Below, piece after piece: positions 1 to 9,872 of a stretch of 64,000 nt of DNA. Positions within the stretch are counted from its first letter, which is position 1; every line of letters begins with the position of its first letter. This stretch comes from Solanum dulcamara (lineage: Eukaryota; Streptophyta; Magnoliopsida; Solanales; Solanaceae). Below the pieces are notes generated by a model, which had not been told where the DNA came from, did no database searches, and saw only the letters and a list, made by a program, of their open reading frames with translations. Position numbers and translations under genes: made by a program. The stretch covers positions 34,028,501 through 34,092,500 of the forward strand of contig NC_077243.1 in NCBI RefSeq assembly GCF_947179165.1, in the 5' to 3' direction.

Positions 1-788
1 TTCCACCTGGTGGAGCAAGCGTACTTAACCCTTTATCCTCCTCGTCATTCTCATCCTTAATACATCACAGGCTGTCTTAAGACATTCATATCCATCACCA
101 TTCTTCTCACCATATCAGTATTAACCATCTACTTGCCACCCATATCACAATTAACTTATTTCCCAAAGTCAGTTGTACTCCTAGTTTAGTCGGATCTTAT
201 CGTTATCGTGGATACGATTTCTCAAGATATATTACAACCTTATATCTCATTCTCTTTCTATTTCCAAAAAATGTTTAGTAGAGTTTCCTCTATATTTCTT
301 ACTATCCCAAACCTGCACTCAGAAAATACCAACAATGCATCACAGGGACAATACATATATATTCATATCACAGCCTCGTAGGGCACCCAATACCAACAAT
401 AGTATAAAATGATGGACTTACCTCGTATGTCCAACTAGAACTACACTCGTTACACTTACCTGTCTACTTTTCCTTTCAATTTTCAACTTTACATTTTAAT
501 CATATTTCAATCTTCTTACCTTACCTAGCATGCCTCTTTCGCACCATTACTTACATGTATACTGTATAGCTTCCAATATCATCCATCACTTTCTTCTGTC
601 GATGTCGTTCTTCATCTGAAACCAAAGGTTAGAAAAAAAGGAATTCTATTTCCTATGGCTGGGCTCTATCGCATGATCTAAGACAAGAAAGAAAGGTAAC
701 ATCCTAAATGTCTTGTAGCCTCCTATTTATAAATATGGTGCACCACACACCGATAAACAAGACTCTACTAAACATGGTTTGTAGACAT
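1..788 (-). pseudogene. GypsyD degenerate leader/gag-proximal region
   Basis: Read on the minus strand this follows the GypsyD LTR and primer-binding side. The part nearest the LTR (about 620-788) aligns by eye with the leader of GypsyA after 37971: both have a 'tagtagagt.ttgtt.at.ggtgtg' stretch followed by 'aataggaggctac' and a 'catgcggtagag'-like stretch. No open gag frame is left; I could not recognise any gag domain from 1 to 600. The element is cut by the window edge. The assignment rests on the leader similarity only. Confidence 0.4.
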
Positions 789-800
789 TCTGAGGACCAA
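789..800 (-). other. Degenerate primer-binding site of GypsyD
   Basis: On the minus strand TTGGTCCTCAGA lies about ten bases after the LTR end. It resembles the initiator-Met tRNA site (TTGGTATCAGAGC) that is clear in GypsyA at 37956. The spacing and the leader that follows support the call, but several bases differ. Confidence 0.35.
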
Positions 801-1440
801 ATCGCTCTTTTATCATGACCCAACTCCATAGGCCATTACGAGTGCTTGAACTGGGCACTCGCGTATATCTCTGCTATCTGTAAGTAAATATGTCCCTATT
901 TAAGTTATAGTACATCAACATGCAGGATAACATATAAGCCGGCGAGGCTTATCATAGGCACCACTGTACATAGATGCATATACAACCCACATACATGTCA
1001 ACAAACCTCTAAGAGTAAGAATAGTAACATAAGGTGGGATAGGGCCCCTACCGTACCCGTGAACAAATAAATATATATATCAAAGGTTAATACCAAAACT
1101 AGGCTCCGACACAATGGAGCACTTATGAACTGCTGAGTGGAACTCCTACGCTGACAGATCCTCAAAGTGTGTATCTATACTTGTGGGCATAAACGTAGCC
1201 CCCCGAAGAAAGGAGGGTCAGTACGATATATGTACTAAGTATGTAAAGCATAGGTATCATAAGGAGATTACAGTTGGTGTAGGGATGCAGGGGGCAAGTA
1301 TATCATTTAGCCATTTATCGTACTCGCATCATATAAAAGAAATTCATGTATATTACTATCACATACTGTGCCCGGCCTGTTAGGGGACTCGGTGTACCAT
1401 CTACATTATTCTGTCATCATAAGAACATACATATTATTAG

Positions 1441-1960
1441 TGTTGTGGAACATACAGCCCAATCCATATATATAGTAAGTACATGCTGAGGAATATACAG
1501 CCCAATCTGCACATCGTATAATAATGCCGAGAAACGTTTGGTACGATCCATATATCATAAAGTAATATCGAGGAACGTTTGGCCCGATCCATATATCATA
1601 TAGTAATGCCGAGGAATTCGGCCCGATCTACATATCATATAGTAATGCCGAGGAATGTTCGGCCCGACCAACATATCATATACCATACCCGGCCCTTTAT
1701 AGGACTCGGTGTCATCATATCATCATATATCATACCCGTCCCTTTATGGGACTTGGTGTCATTATATCATCATATACCATACCCGGCCCTTTATTAGAAT
1801 TGGTGTCATAATCATTATATACCGTATCCGGCCCTTTATGGGACTCGGAATCATAATCATCATATACCATACCCATCCCATTATGCGATCGGTGTCACCA
1901 TATCATCATATACCATACCTGGTCCTTTGTGGGACTCGGTGTCAGATGTATTACAGTATA
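1441..1960 (-). repeat. Two tandem repeat blocks inside the GypsyD LTR
   Basis: From about 1500 to 1680 a unit of roughly 45 bp containing 'atgccgaggaa' and 'cggcccgatc' recurs about four times. From about 1680 to 1945 a second unit of roughly 55 bp containing 'ggccctttatgggactcggtgtca' (broken: ggccctttat + gggactcggtgtca) followed by 'tcatcatataccataccc' recurs five or six times. Short open frames across the second block are products of the repeats and are not called as genes. Confidence 0.7.
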
Positions 1961-3725
1961 TATGAATCAAGTAGTGAGTAACTATATACAATCTAATTTA
2001 TTATTAGAGACTTGATAATGTAAGAAGATTAAGCTATCGTCCGAGGACCAGAATAGTAGTGTAGTCATCTTGAGTGCCTTCTAAATGCCATTGAGGCCTA
2101 TATCACTTAGGATCTCGAGGACCCTATACATGTACTAAAGTAATACTAACAGTTTATAGAATTAGGGATACTCATCGTCACATAGTCCTTAGGATTAGGA
2201 GCTTATGCATCCAGTACTTCTCAACCTATGGAGTTCAATGAAAGTAGTTCAACTTACTACAAGAGTTTGACATTCAGAAGGGAATAAGAGAAACAGATTA
2301 CATTTAGGAAGTAAAAGTGGAGTTACCCTAGAGCTCGTATCACATTTTACTTACAATTAGGATATGCCAAAGGAAGCGAAAGAATAAGCTTTACCTAGTC
2401 TCTACTTTTCCTCAAGGAGTCATCATTTACATATATTGTACCTGGTCCGTCATGGGCTCGGTATCATAACCTTATTATTGCATTACCTTACCATAATAGC
2501 ACCACACTTATGTCAAATACATATCAAGACGAAAGAAGGGTAGCTCTGCGTAGTTATGCCAAAACATGCTAAGAGAAAAAAGATAACTTCACATACTTAC
2601 TACTCTCCATCATATAGAAGCCTTGAGAGGCAATAACTCAACTAGTATAGAAATTCTACCACCGAGAAGTGAATAAGACTTATGAGTCATACTTGGGGTT
2701 ATACGAATGGAATTATCCCCACATAAAGCTAAGACATGCATAAAGAAAAGAAAGGGTAAGCTTCACATACCTCTTACGGATTACTCTTACACGTTCGCCT
2801 CGTCGTCTCTTGAACCTATTTAACATGAAAGTAATACTAAGGTTAATGAACTTTCACTTTTCAATTTCTAACTCTACACCCAAGTACTCATAGGAGTTAT
2901 TTCCTTATCCATTACCCTCGACTAGTTTGTTACTAGTTTCGAATCTACCAAAAATCGGGTAGCATCTCCCCTATAACTTCAATATTCTGAGATTTCAAAT
3001 CGGCTACAATATCAAAAACCATACCACCACCAACAACTAGCAGCATATTTACAAGTAAATCACTTCGACCTTAAACAATACAAGCTCCAAACTACGATAC
3101 GAAAATAGAGTTTTTTAATCTTTATTTCACAAAATCTTTAACCATACCAAACGGAGAGTCATGTGGCTGCAACCAGAAGAACCCACACCCTTTTTAAAAT
3201 ACTTTAAATCCCTGAAACACACAACCCAACCAGCTGCACTCGCAGCACCACAACGACAACCCACTACTCGACTTCGATTTAGCTATAACCACTTCAATTT
3301 AGTTTGTTTCTAACTTCAAGCATCCTTATGGAATTTTTCCACTTCCAACCTTATTTAAGACATTTAATATACCTCATAGAAATATCATAAACTCCAATTT
3401 GAAAGGAAAGCCCTTACCTTGTCCGAAACTCATCAAACTCGTCAAAACTTACCTCGGAAGTTTCTTTAGCGCACCTAAAATTTCATGGCTGTTTTCTAAC
3501 ATTTTGGGCTGCTAAAACCATATATTTTCATTAATAACACCTTCATAACATCGTGTTACACCCTATATAATTAATTTGCGGATCGAAATCAAAGAGCTCA
3601 CTTTCTTTTCCCCAAAACCGTAGCTTTCTCTCTTTAGCTTCAAGTTTTCTCTTCTCTTCTTTTCTTGAATCTTTTTTTGATAAAGATGAAGCTTAAAGGA
3701 TAAGGATAAATTAAAGTCATCAAAC

Positions 3726-3738
3726 ATATATATATATA
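3726..3738 (-). promoter_or_regulatory. Candidate TATA box of the GypsyD LTR
   Basis: The minus strand reads CCTATATATATATATG here. It lies just downstream (in element sense) of the G-box cluster and is followed by an A/G-rich leader of the kind seen in 5' UTRs, which is the expected U3/R layout. A simple AT repeat could mimic this. Confidence 0.4.
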
Positions 3739-3755
3739 GGCCACCTTAGGGTGAA

Positions 3756-3957
3756 ATGACACGTGTCAAGCCCTAAGAAGTGACACATGTCAAGCCCTAA
3801 GTGGTGTCACATGTCAAGCCCTTATTGGGCTAACACATCCCTTCCACCAATCACGGGCTGACACGTGGCATGTAGGGCCCACCACCTTTTCTCTAGATAC
3901 TTCCACATGGCACTCCCTGCTACTGCCACGTGGCACTCTCCCATGCTGCCACGTGGT
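3756..3957 (-). promoter_or_regulatory. G-box (CACGTG) cluster in GypsyD U3
   Basis: Four perfect CACGTG palindromes start at 3760, 3862, 3927 and 3950, and two near-copies (CACATG) occur within a triplicated unit of about 30 bp ('acacgtgtcaagccctaag' type) at 3758-3825. CACGTG is the plant bZIP/bHLH G-box and forms the core of ABA-response elements. All sit within about 230 bp upstream of the TATA candidate in element sense, so a regulated LTR promoter is likely. Confidence 0.5.
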
Positions 3958-4254
3958 ATTTTCTTTTCCCCTCGTAGATTCATAATCTCGTCTTCTTTTA
4001 CGAACCTATATAATTTTTGTTACGTAAGCTTGGTATGTACTCCAGTAGCTTAAGTATGTAAGATTTCCATATTGGAAGCTTACGTAAGTAAGTCGAGTCC
4101 TATGACTCATTATTTGGTCTTCAACTTCTTTCGGATTCTTCTAACTCTATTTCCAATCTTCTCTACTATGAGGTATCGCATTCTCCTTTCCTTAGAGTTG
4201 TTTGATAGCGTTATAGATTATTCGTCTCACATGGTAACTCCTAAGAAGCTTAAT

Positions 4255-4375
4255 AGTTCTTAAGAAGTCTTAAGAAGCTTTAAGAAGCTTTAAGAAACTT
4301 TAGGAAACCTTAAGAAACTTAAGAGGCTTACGATCCTTCCAAGAAACTTAAGAGCCTTTCAAGAGACTTAAGAAC
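4255..4375 (-). repeat. Short tandem repeat (about 11 bp) at the start of the GypsyD LTR
   Basis: A unit like 'ttaagaagctt' recurs with drift across this stretch (plus-strand reading: 'cttaagaagctttaagaagctt' type, broken as cttaagaagc/tttaagaagctt). It lies in the outer U3. No coding role is seen. Confidence 0.6.
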
Positions 4376-4408
4376 GCATTCCAAAGTACAAAAGTATGGG
4401 GTGTAACA

Positions 4409-4450
4409 TCCTTCCCCCCTTTAGAACATTCGTCCTCGAATGTGAACCAA
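4409..4450 (-). other. GypsyD polypurine tract and 3' pol relic with hairpin
   Basis: Minus-strand AAAGGGGGGAAGGA directly abuts the LTR start and is a typical polypurine tract. Upstream of it, 4426-4443 is a perfect 7-bp stem (ACATTCG/CGAATGT) with a 4-base loop; on the sense strand it codes the F-E-D-E motif that ends many gypsy pol frames. The rest of pol is absent beyond about 4450, so the element is truncated there. Confidence 0.5.
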
Positions 4451-4806
4451 AACCAAGCTGGTCTTCATTGTCATGTGTGCTTCTTCAGAGGGTAAATTTT
4501 CCTTTTCCAATCTCCTGTTTCTTCAGGTAGTGCTTCATCTGAATTTAGGGGGTCACACAGCTTTAATAACAATCCCTCTTCCTCCACCTCAGTTGCTACC
4601 GCTTCTGCTCACCAGAGTTGGTTGTCATTTCTGCCTTTCTGTTCCGTGTCTTCTTAATGTTGCATGTTCGATTTAGGTGATTTTATTCTCAATGGAAGAA
4701 CCCAATTTTTAACCCACTACTTTTCAGCACTAATATCACAAAAAAAGGGGATGTCAAAATTTGCCTTCTTCATGCCCCTGCTCGGCCACGATTTTGTGAT
4801 TGTTGT
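4451..4806. other. Intergenic, nothing recognised
   Basis: AT-rich to mixed sequence between the GypsyD remnant and the fold-back element. Short open frames exist (for example 4473-4676, plus) but show no domain or coding signal. Confidence 0.4.
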
Positions 4807-5870
4807 TCATTTAATAGTTAACTTTACCCTTCATTACACTATGTGGTCATTCATACCCCCGCCATCTACAAACTTATCATGCATATACCTCAATTGGATG
4901 GAAAATTTCAAATCAACATAAATTACCCTGTTTTCTTAAAAAATGACCCATCACCCAATTTTAACCCATTCCCAATCCATATAAGTAACTTAACCCAAAC
5001 AAATTAACCCATTTTTAGAAATTATTTTGGTGTTCTTTAGCTAAAATGAAGCAACAACTATGACATAGTGCATAACAGACGTTCTAATTTTGCATGGAGA
5101 AAAAAACATGCAAACTACATACATAACATTAAATCATTCCAATGTATAAAGACTACATTAAGGTTCAGCAAAATCCAAACCTTATTCATATAGCTGTAAA
5201 TAGATAATAATTCCTAAACCGAAACCATACTCAAAATTGCACGGCACCAATAGCAATAGAACATATACCACAACTCGAAAGTGAAATCAACGGTAAGAAT
5301 ATCCCTTAATCTCCTTATTCGACTGCTCGCCAACGTACTTTTGATAGAATACAACAAGACCCTTTGTGATTGACTGATAAATAGCGCATCTCTCAGAAAT
5401 ATGACCTCCGCCTTTGATGCAGATTCACATGTCAACTCCAGCGGATCGGTAACGACATAGCAGGAGGATTGACTCGAAAGCTTTGTATCAGAGGATCTCT
5501 GGCTGAACAAGCTCAATGGAGGATTGACTCAAAATCTTCTTCATCTCCATGGAGGAAGGAGATGGAGAAGATTGGAAAGGGTTTATTTAGTTGCTTTATT
5601 TTTGCTAAAGAACATCAAAATGATTTCTAAAAATGGGTTAATTTGTTTGGATTAAGTTAGTTATATGGGTCGGCATGTGTTAAAATTGGGTGATGTGTCA
5701 TTTTTAACAAAATGGGTAATTTATGTGGATTTGGGATTTTTCATTTAATTGAGGGGTATGAGTAACAAGTTTCTAAACGGCAAAGGTATGAATGATCACA
5801 TAGTATAATAGGGACCGGGTATAAATGACCGCATAGTATAACAAAGAATAAAGTTAACTATTAAATGAAA
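4807..5870. mobile_element. Large fold-back (inverted-repeat) element
   Basis: The left arm 4807-5055 and the right arm 5590-5870 are inverted copies of each other over nearly their whole length; for example 'acaaattaacccatttttag' on the left matches the reverse complement of 'ctaaaaatgggttaatttgt' on the right. The right arm has an extra internal duplication of about 30 bp ('catagtata' motif twice). The spacer of about 530 bp is less AT-rich than the arms and may be captured sequence. The layout fits a MITE or fold-back DNA transposon; I could not define a target-site duplication. Confidence 0.65.
5214..5516 (-). CDS. Uncharacterised open frame in the fold-back spacer
   Basis: A 100-codon open frame lies wholly inside the spacer of the fold-back element on the minus strand. 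It opens at a TTG, with no ATG near its start, so it is more likely a gene fragment than a whole gene. The C-terminal half is aromatic- and Cys-containing (F-x2-W-Y-M-F-Y-C-Y-W-C) and follows a basic stretch ([10 protein letters not shown]). I do not recognise the family. It could be a captured host exon, as in Pack-MITEs, or chance. No promoter or splice evidence was found. Confidence 0.2.
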   Translation of the reverse strand: MSLFSQRSSDTKLSSQSSCYVVTDPLELTCESASKAEVIFLRDALFISQSQRVLLYSIKSTLASSRIRRLRDILTVDFTFELWYMFYCYWCRAILSMVSV

Positions 5871-6236
5871 GTTGATAGGTATTTTTGATCATTTTCTATA
5901 AAAAATAAGCAATAAGTTATTTTTCAAATTTAAAATACAACTACAAATAAAATTTAAAATTTTCATGAGCTGATTTTCAAATAAAGTAAAATTTATTTTG
6001 AAAAAATGTGAATCATAAATTTTATAGCCAAACGAGCACTTAGAAGTAAAAGAAAATGAGCGAATGCATAAACAGTTATTTTTTATTTTTTCTGTGTCTA
6101 AAAAAATATGCAGTTATTATATAATATAGATGGAGCCCACAAATAATTTCTATCATTCCTGCCAAATAAGAATGATCCTAAGTAGGCATATTGACACCCA
6201 TCTACCTGTTTAGGATCATTCACTCCTATTATATGG

Positions 6237-6285
<49 letters not shown>

Positions 6286-6420
6286 GCAAGTAAATAAGGT
6301 AAAGTAATACATGTAAAATTTAAACGGAATCATCTGGGTGTTGTGGCACTCCCACACTTGTACTTTATATGAAGGCTATTTATATATGAACAAATGAAAA
6401 TAAGAGATAGCAAAAAATTA
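5871..6420. other. AT-rich intergenic DNA with a microsatellite
   Basis: AT-rich sequence with an (AT)n run at 6238-6282. A short stretch like 'tatatgaag..tatttatatatga' occurs at about 6366 and again at about 6489, on either side of the 45-bp direct repeat copy, which suggests local duplication. No gene is seen. Confidence 0.5.
6238..6282. repeat. (AT)n microsatellite
   Basis: About 45 bp of uninterrupted AT dinucleotides. An open frame across it on the minus strand (Y-I repeats) is an artefact. Confidence 0.9.
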
Positions 6421-6465
6421 TATTGGAGGAGTATTTTCTTATCGGTTTCATTGAAACCAATGTTA
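6421..6465. repeat. 45-bp direct repeat, left copy
   Basis: The same 45 bases occur at 20095-20139 with one mismatch (T here, A there). The repeat contains the perfect dyad GGTTTCATTGAAACC. The two copies lie close to the outer limits of the GypsyB/LINE1 block. Confidence 0.85.
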
Positions 6466-6539
6466 CTTCTACTTAGATCCTCCTACATATGAAGTATATT
6501 TATATATGATGTTAAGATCCAAAAAATCGGGGTCATGAT

Positions 6540-7393
6540 AGCACACATTCCAGATTCAACCTGGTGTGTAAGCCTAAAGAGTAAAATTAATACAAGATTC
6601 CAAAGGGAAAGTCAGGCAACAAATTAAATGAAAGGAAAGATAACGAAGAAAATATTCTCAAAACATGGTGTCAAGAGTATAAAAAGCATATAATACACGA
6701 TTTAAATATGAGTTTACAACATGAGTCTTTGAATAAAAATAAAGACTGAAATGAAGGATAGAACTAGTGGCAATCTAGATCCCAAGGTTATCACCACTAA
6801 TATGATAATGAGATATATGTAAGAAGATCAGCTGTCATGCGGGATACCATAACTAAAATATGCACCAAAAATGGAAGGTTTTAAATCAAAATTCACTTAC
6901 CCAACAATTTTTCTCAAAAACCTCTGCTCAAATCGCCTCCCCAAGCTCCAAAAACTTAAAAATGGAGGAAATGAGGGTTTTCTCGAATTAACACTGTTCT
7001 GGAAATATTTAACCCTTCGCGATCGCGAGTCACTAACACTCGCTGTCGCAAAGAGTACAAGACAGGGAGACCCATTGCGATCGCGGAGTCCACCCTCGCA
7101 ATTGCGAATAACACTGATCCAACACATCGCAATCGCATGACCTAGTGTCGCGATTGCGATGAGTTAAATGACCTGCACCAGAAACCAACTGAAATCCACA
7201 CTCAAAGTCTCCGATTGGACCCTCGAGATTCGTTCGGAACCCCCCACACACAAATCATATATGCACTCACACTAAATTCGATGTTCCAAACTTAATGGAA
7301 CTATCGGAATTCGAATTCGAGGTCTCCTTGACCTGGAACTTGATAAGTCATAACTAAACTAACTTCAACCTCAAAATGACTTTTGAACCACTT
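6540..7393 (-). mobile_element. GypsyB LTR, part beyond the LINE1 insertion
   Basis: This is the continuation, on the minus strand, of the LTR that begins near 17991; LINE1 with its target-site duplication separates the halves. It contains a CpG-rich stretch (about 7015-7165) full of GCGATCGC-like palindromes, including TCGCGATCGCGA. The outer end near 6540 is not sharply defined, and a 'TCATGACCCC' motif at 6530 may belong to another LTR fragment. Open frames here (6871-7251) overlap on both strands and look non-coding. Confidence 0.5.
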
Positions 7394-7407
7394 AAACCTC
7401 TATAACT
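7394..7407. repeat. LINE1 target-site duplication, left copy
   Basis: AAACCTCTATAACT here is repeated exactly at 17830-17843, directly after the A-rich tail of LINE1. A 14-bp direct duplication is typical of LINE target-primed integration. Confidence 0.8.
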
Positions 7408-7559
7408 GAAAGTTCTGTCTCCAAAGTCTTCTCTCTCAAGATTCCCACAAGACACCCCAAGTTGTAGCATCTCAAAATTCCACCCACAGCTCCTCTAATT
7501 TGCAAAACAATCAAGTGATCATTGTTCATGTAACGCAGAAGGACATCAACTAGGTGTAA

Positions 7560-9872
7560 AAAATCATTTCTCTACAAAGTCGTGGTTTGATTCGAGCCAA
7601 AGGAATATTGGAGATGAATCTTCATCTTAAGGTGCTCCTAATAGTCCAAAAATCACAGAATTTGACCATCCCATTTAGGAGAAAGCATCAGGCGTTTCAT
7701 GGGAGAATCGCCTCAGAATCACCCGACGTGTGCCTACAAATTCGAGGGATCTCCGACGAGATTTAACACAAAATAAACACTGGGGATTACTCCCCTTGTG
7801 ATGGCGCATCTGTGGGAAAACGTTCAATAAATTCCTATGGTGGGATTGCCGTCGGCGAAGAAATACGCGACGGCAGTGGAGCTACGACGACCCAATCTGA
7901 GCAAGGCCTATGCCAAAATAATCCTCAGAAGGAGGTGCTTCCTTCACACTCCATCATTACTCTCGAATATACTCAGAGAGTGTCGAATATGGATTTTCAT
8001 CATAGTGACAGTCAGAAAGAGAAGCATTCAGACTTGGGATTGCAGAATCTTGAAGTTTTGAATGCTCCTGGCCAATTACAACATCAGGATCATGATATGC
8101 AACTTCAAGACATTCGAATTACTACTAAGAATATTTTTGCTAATCCCATGAGGCATGATCAACAATTCACCGAGTTAAATAAAATCTCAACAAATGAACA
8201 ACACATGACTTCCAGTCAATCCAAAGAGCACCAAGGTAAGTCTTCTAACCATGATAATTATTTTCAAGATAATCATATTATGTATGATGGTAATGTAGCT
8301 CAATTTCCACCTGAGGCAATTGATCAAGGTACTGGTAATTTAGCTTCTACTGTTCAGCTAATTCAAAATGGTTCTAGTGCTAATTCTGATGGTAAGGAGT
8401 TCAAGTTGCATATTGAAACAAAAGAAAAAGAACATTCTCCTATGGTTCAGGTTGTTACTGTGACTGTGGAAAAAAAACAATCTTTAGAAGTAACTCCAGA
8501 AGGGAATATTCAAAAAAGTCTAAATGATGTCCCTCAATCCAAACAAGTGCCTTATATCCCCAACAATAACCCCTTGAAGGTTTCCAACAATTTTGAAACT
8601 TTCAAACCCAACAATCCAAATGTTAATCAGATTAGACCCCAAGATAACAGAAATAATCCTAGCTCCAAAACTCCTAACCATAAAGCCCCCATTCCAAATT
8701 TTCCTCACTCCCCAGTCCCTGTCATTCCTTAGCAACCAGACCAAGGGCTCAAGAGGCAATGAAAACTGCTTCCATTGACATCAACCCTCCTAAGATCACT
8801 ACCAAGTAAGAGTTCCTTGCAGTGGTGTTTAGAAAAGGAAGATTTTATGGTCAAACTTGCTTCAAGGTGTAAACTCACTCTCATAGGGAAATTCACCAAC
8901 ACTATGCCTAAGATGGAAATAATCAGAAAAGAATTCATTCTCCAACCAAAATTTAGAGGGGTGTGAAACTTACTCATTTTAATTCTAGACACTTATATAT
9001 TGACTAGGACAATGAATATGATCATTCCACTGTGTGGTCAAAAGGTAAGATGTTCATACAGAGACAACTCATGAGACTTAAAATTTGGACCCCAAATTTT
9101 AAGCCAGAAGAGGAAATTCTTTTGGTTCCCATATGGGCTATCCTACCTGAACTGCCTTGGCATTATTACTGCTTGAAGTGGTTGCACCTCTACTCTCTCC
9201 TATCGGGAAGGTGTTGTTTCCTGATCTAGCCACTTACAAAAAGACTAGAGGTAGTGTAGCTAAAGTAAAGGTTCAAATTGATATAACCAAGCATAGACCA
9301 CATCATGTGTGGATGGGCTTTGATGATGATGAGAATGGGGAAGGCAGGCGGCAGCCAATCCAATATGAAAGAGTGTTAGAGTATTGTGATTATTGCAAAC
9401 ATTAGGGCCACATCAGCAGAATTTGCACTGTGAGGAGAGGAGAGGAAGAGAAAACGAGAAGGAAACAACAAGAGGAAGCTGAAAAAACAAGAACAAAAAC
9501 TCCAAAGGAAAGAATACTGAAGTACAGAACCATGAGGAAAGGATCAACTCTGAGCAGCAACAAAAAAATCTGACTGAGCATGAGGAAAACAACCAAAATC
9601 AGGAAGAATGGCAAACACAAAGAAGTAAAGGAAAAAAGAATAACCAGAAGCAGCAAGAAGTTCAACAACACAAGCACCAAAGCAAAATGCAACAAGGTGA
9701 GAGTTCCAAGTCACCTCAATCTCCTAAGAGAAATAGCCTGCAAGAGGCAAATATGCAGCAGACAGGTAAGGACCTTACTATTATTAATTCTAATCCCCAG
9801 CAATGTAATGTTGACTCTGGAGTCCAGAGTCAACTTCCCCTTCCAAATAGAAGTGAAAATTCTGGACCACAT
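7560..9872 (+). pseudogene. LINE1 ORF1, N-terminal and central part (DUF4283, CCHC)
   Basis: ORF1 of plant L1 elements makes an RNA-binding, Gag-like protein of the retrotransposition particle. The longest open piece, 7812-8732, is a polar Q/N/H-rich linker with no ATG at its head; its opening residues match LINE2 at about 34195. DUF4283-like sequence follows in broken frames at about 8760-9230: 'IGKFTNTMPKMEIIRKEFIL', then 'HSTVWSKGKM' and 'WTPNFKPEEE'. A CCHC knuckle (Y-C-D-Y-C-K-H-stop-G-H-x4-C) ends at 9426; its stop at 9403 is TAG where LINE2 has Gln. A basic, coiled tail follows until the solo LTR at 9873. Not functional. Confidence 0.7.
9868..9872. repeat. Solo-LTR target-site duplication, left copy
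   Basis: CACAT directly before the LTR, repeated at 12204-12208. Confidence 0.85.

Larger units (their letters stand above)
811..4408 (-). mobile_element. GypsyD long terminal repeat (Ty3/gypsy)
   Basis: On the minus strand the LTR starts with TGTTACACCCC at 4408, preceded by a purine-rich tract (AAAGGGGGGAAGGA), and ends near 811 with GGTCATGATA, a one-base variant of the usual TCATGACA end. Length is about 3.6 kb, long but plausible for Solanaceae gypsy elements. It holds a U3 with G-boxes, a TATA box at 3726-3738 and tandem repeats. No coding frame inside looks real. It has a polypurine side upstream and a primer-binding side downstream, so it is neither a simple 5' LTR nor a simple solo LTR. 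Confidence 0.6.

Noticed and set aside
1183..1981. Three overlapping plus-strand open frames
   Set aside because: They run through tandem repeats of a minus-strand LTR and share His/Tyr-rich repeat translations.
6098..6289. Minus-strand frame with Tyr-Ile repeats
   Set aside because: Generated by the (AT)n microsatellite.
6871..7251. Overlapping frames on both strands near 7000
   Set aside because: Located in LTR sequence with CpG-rich palindromes; no domain and no conservation seen.
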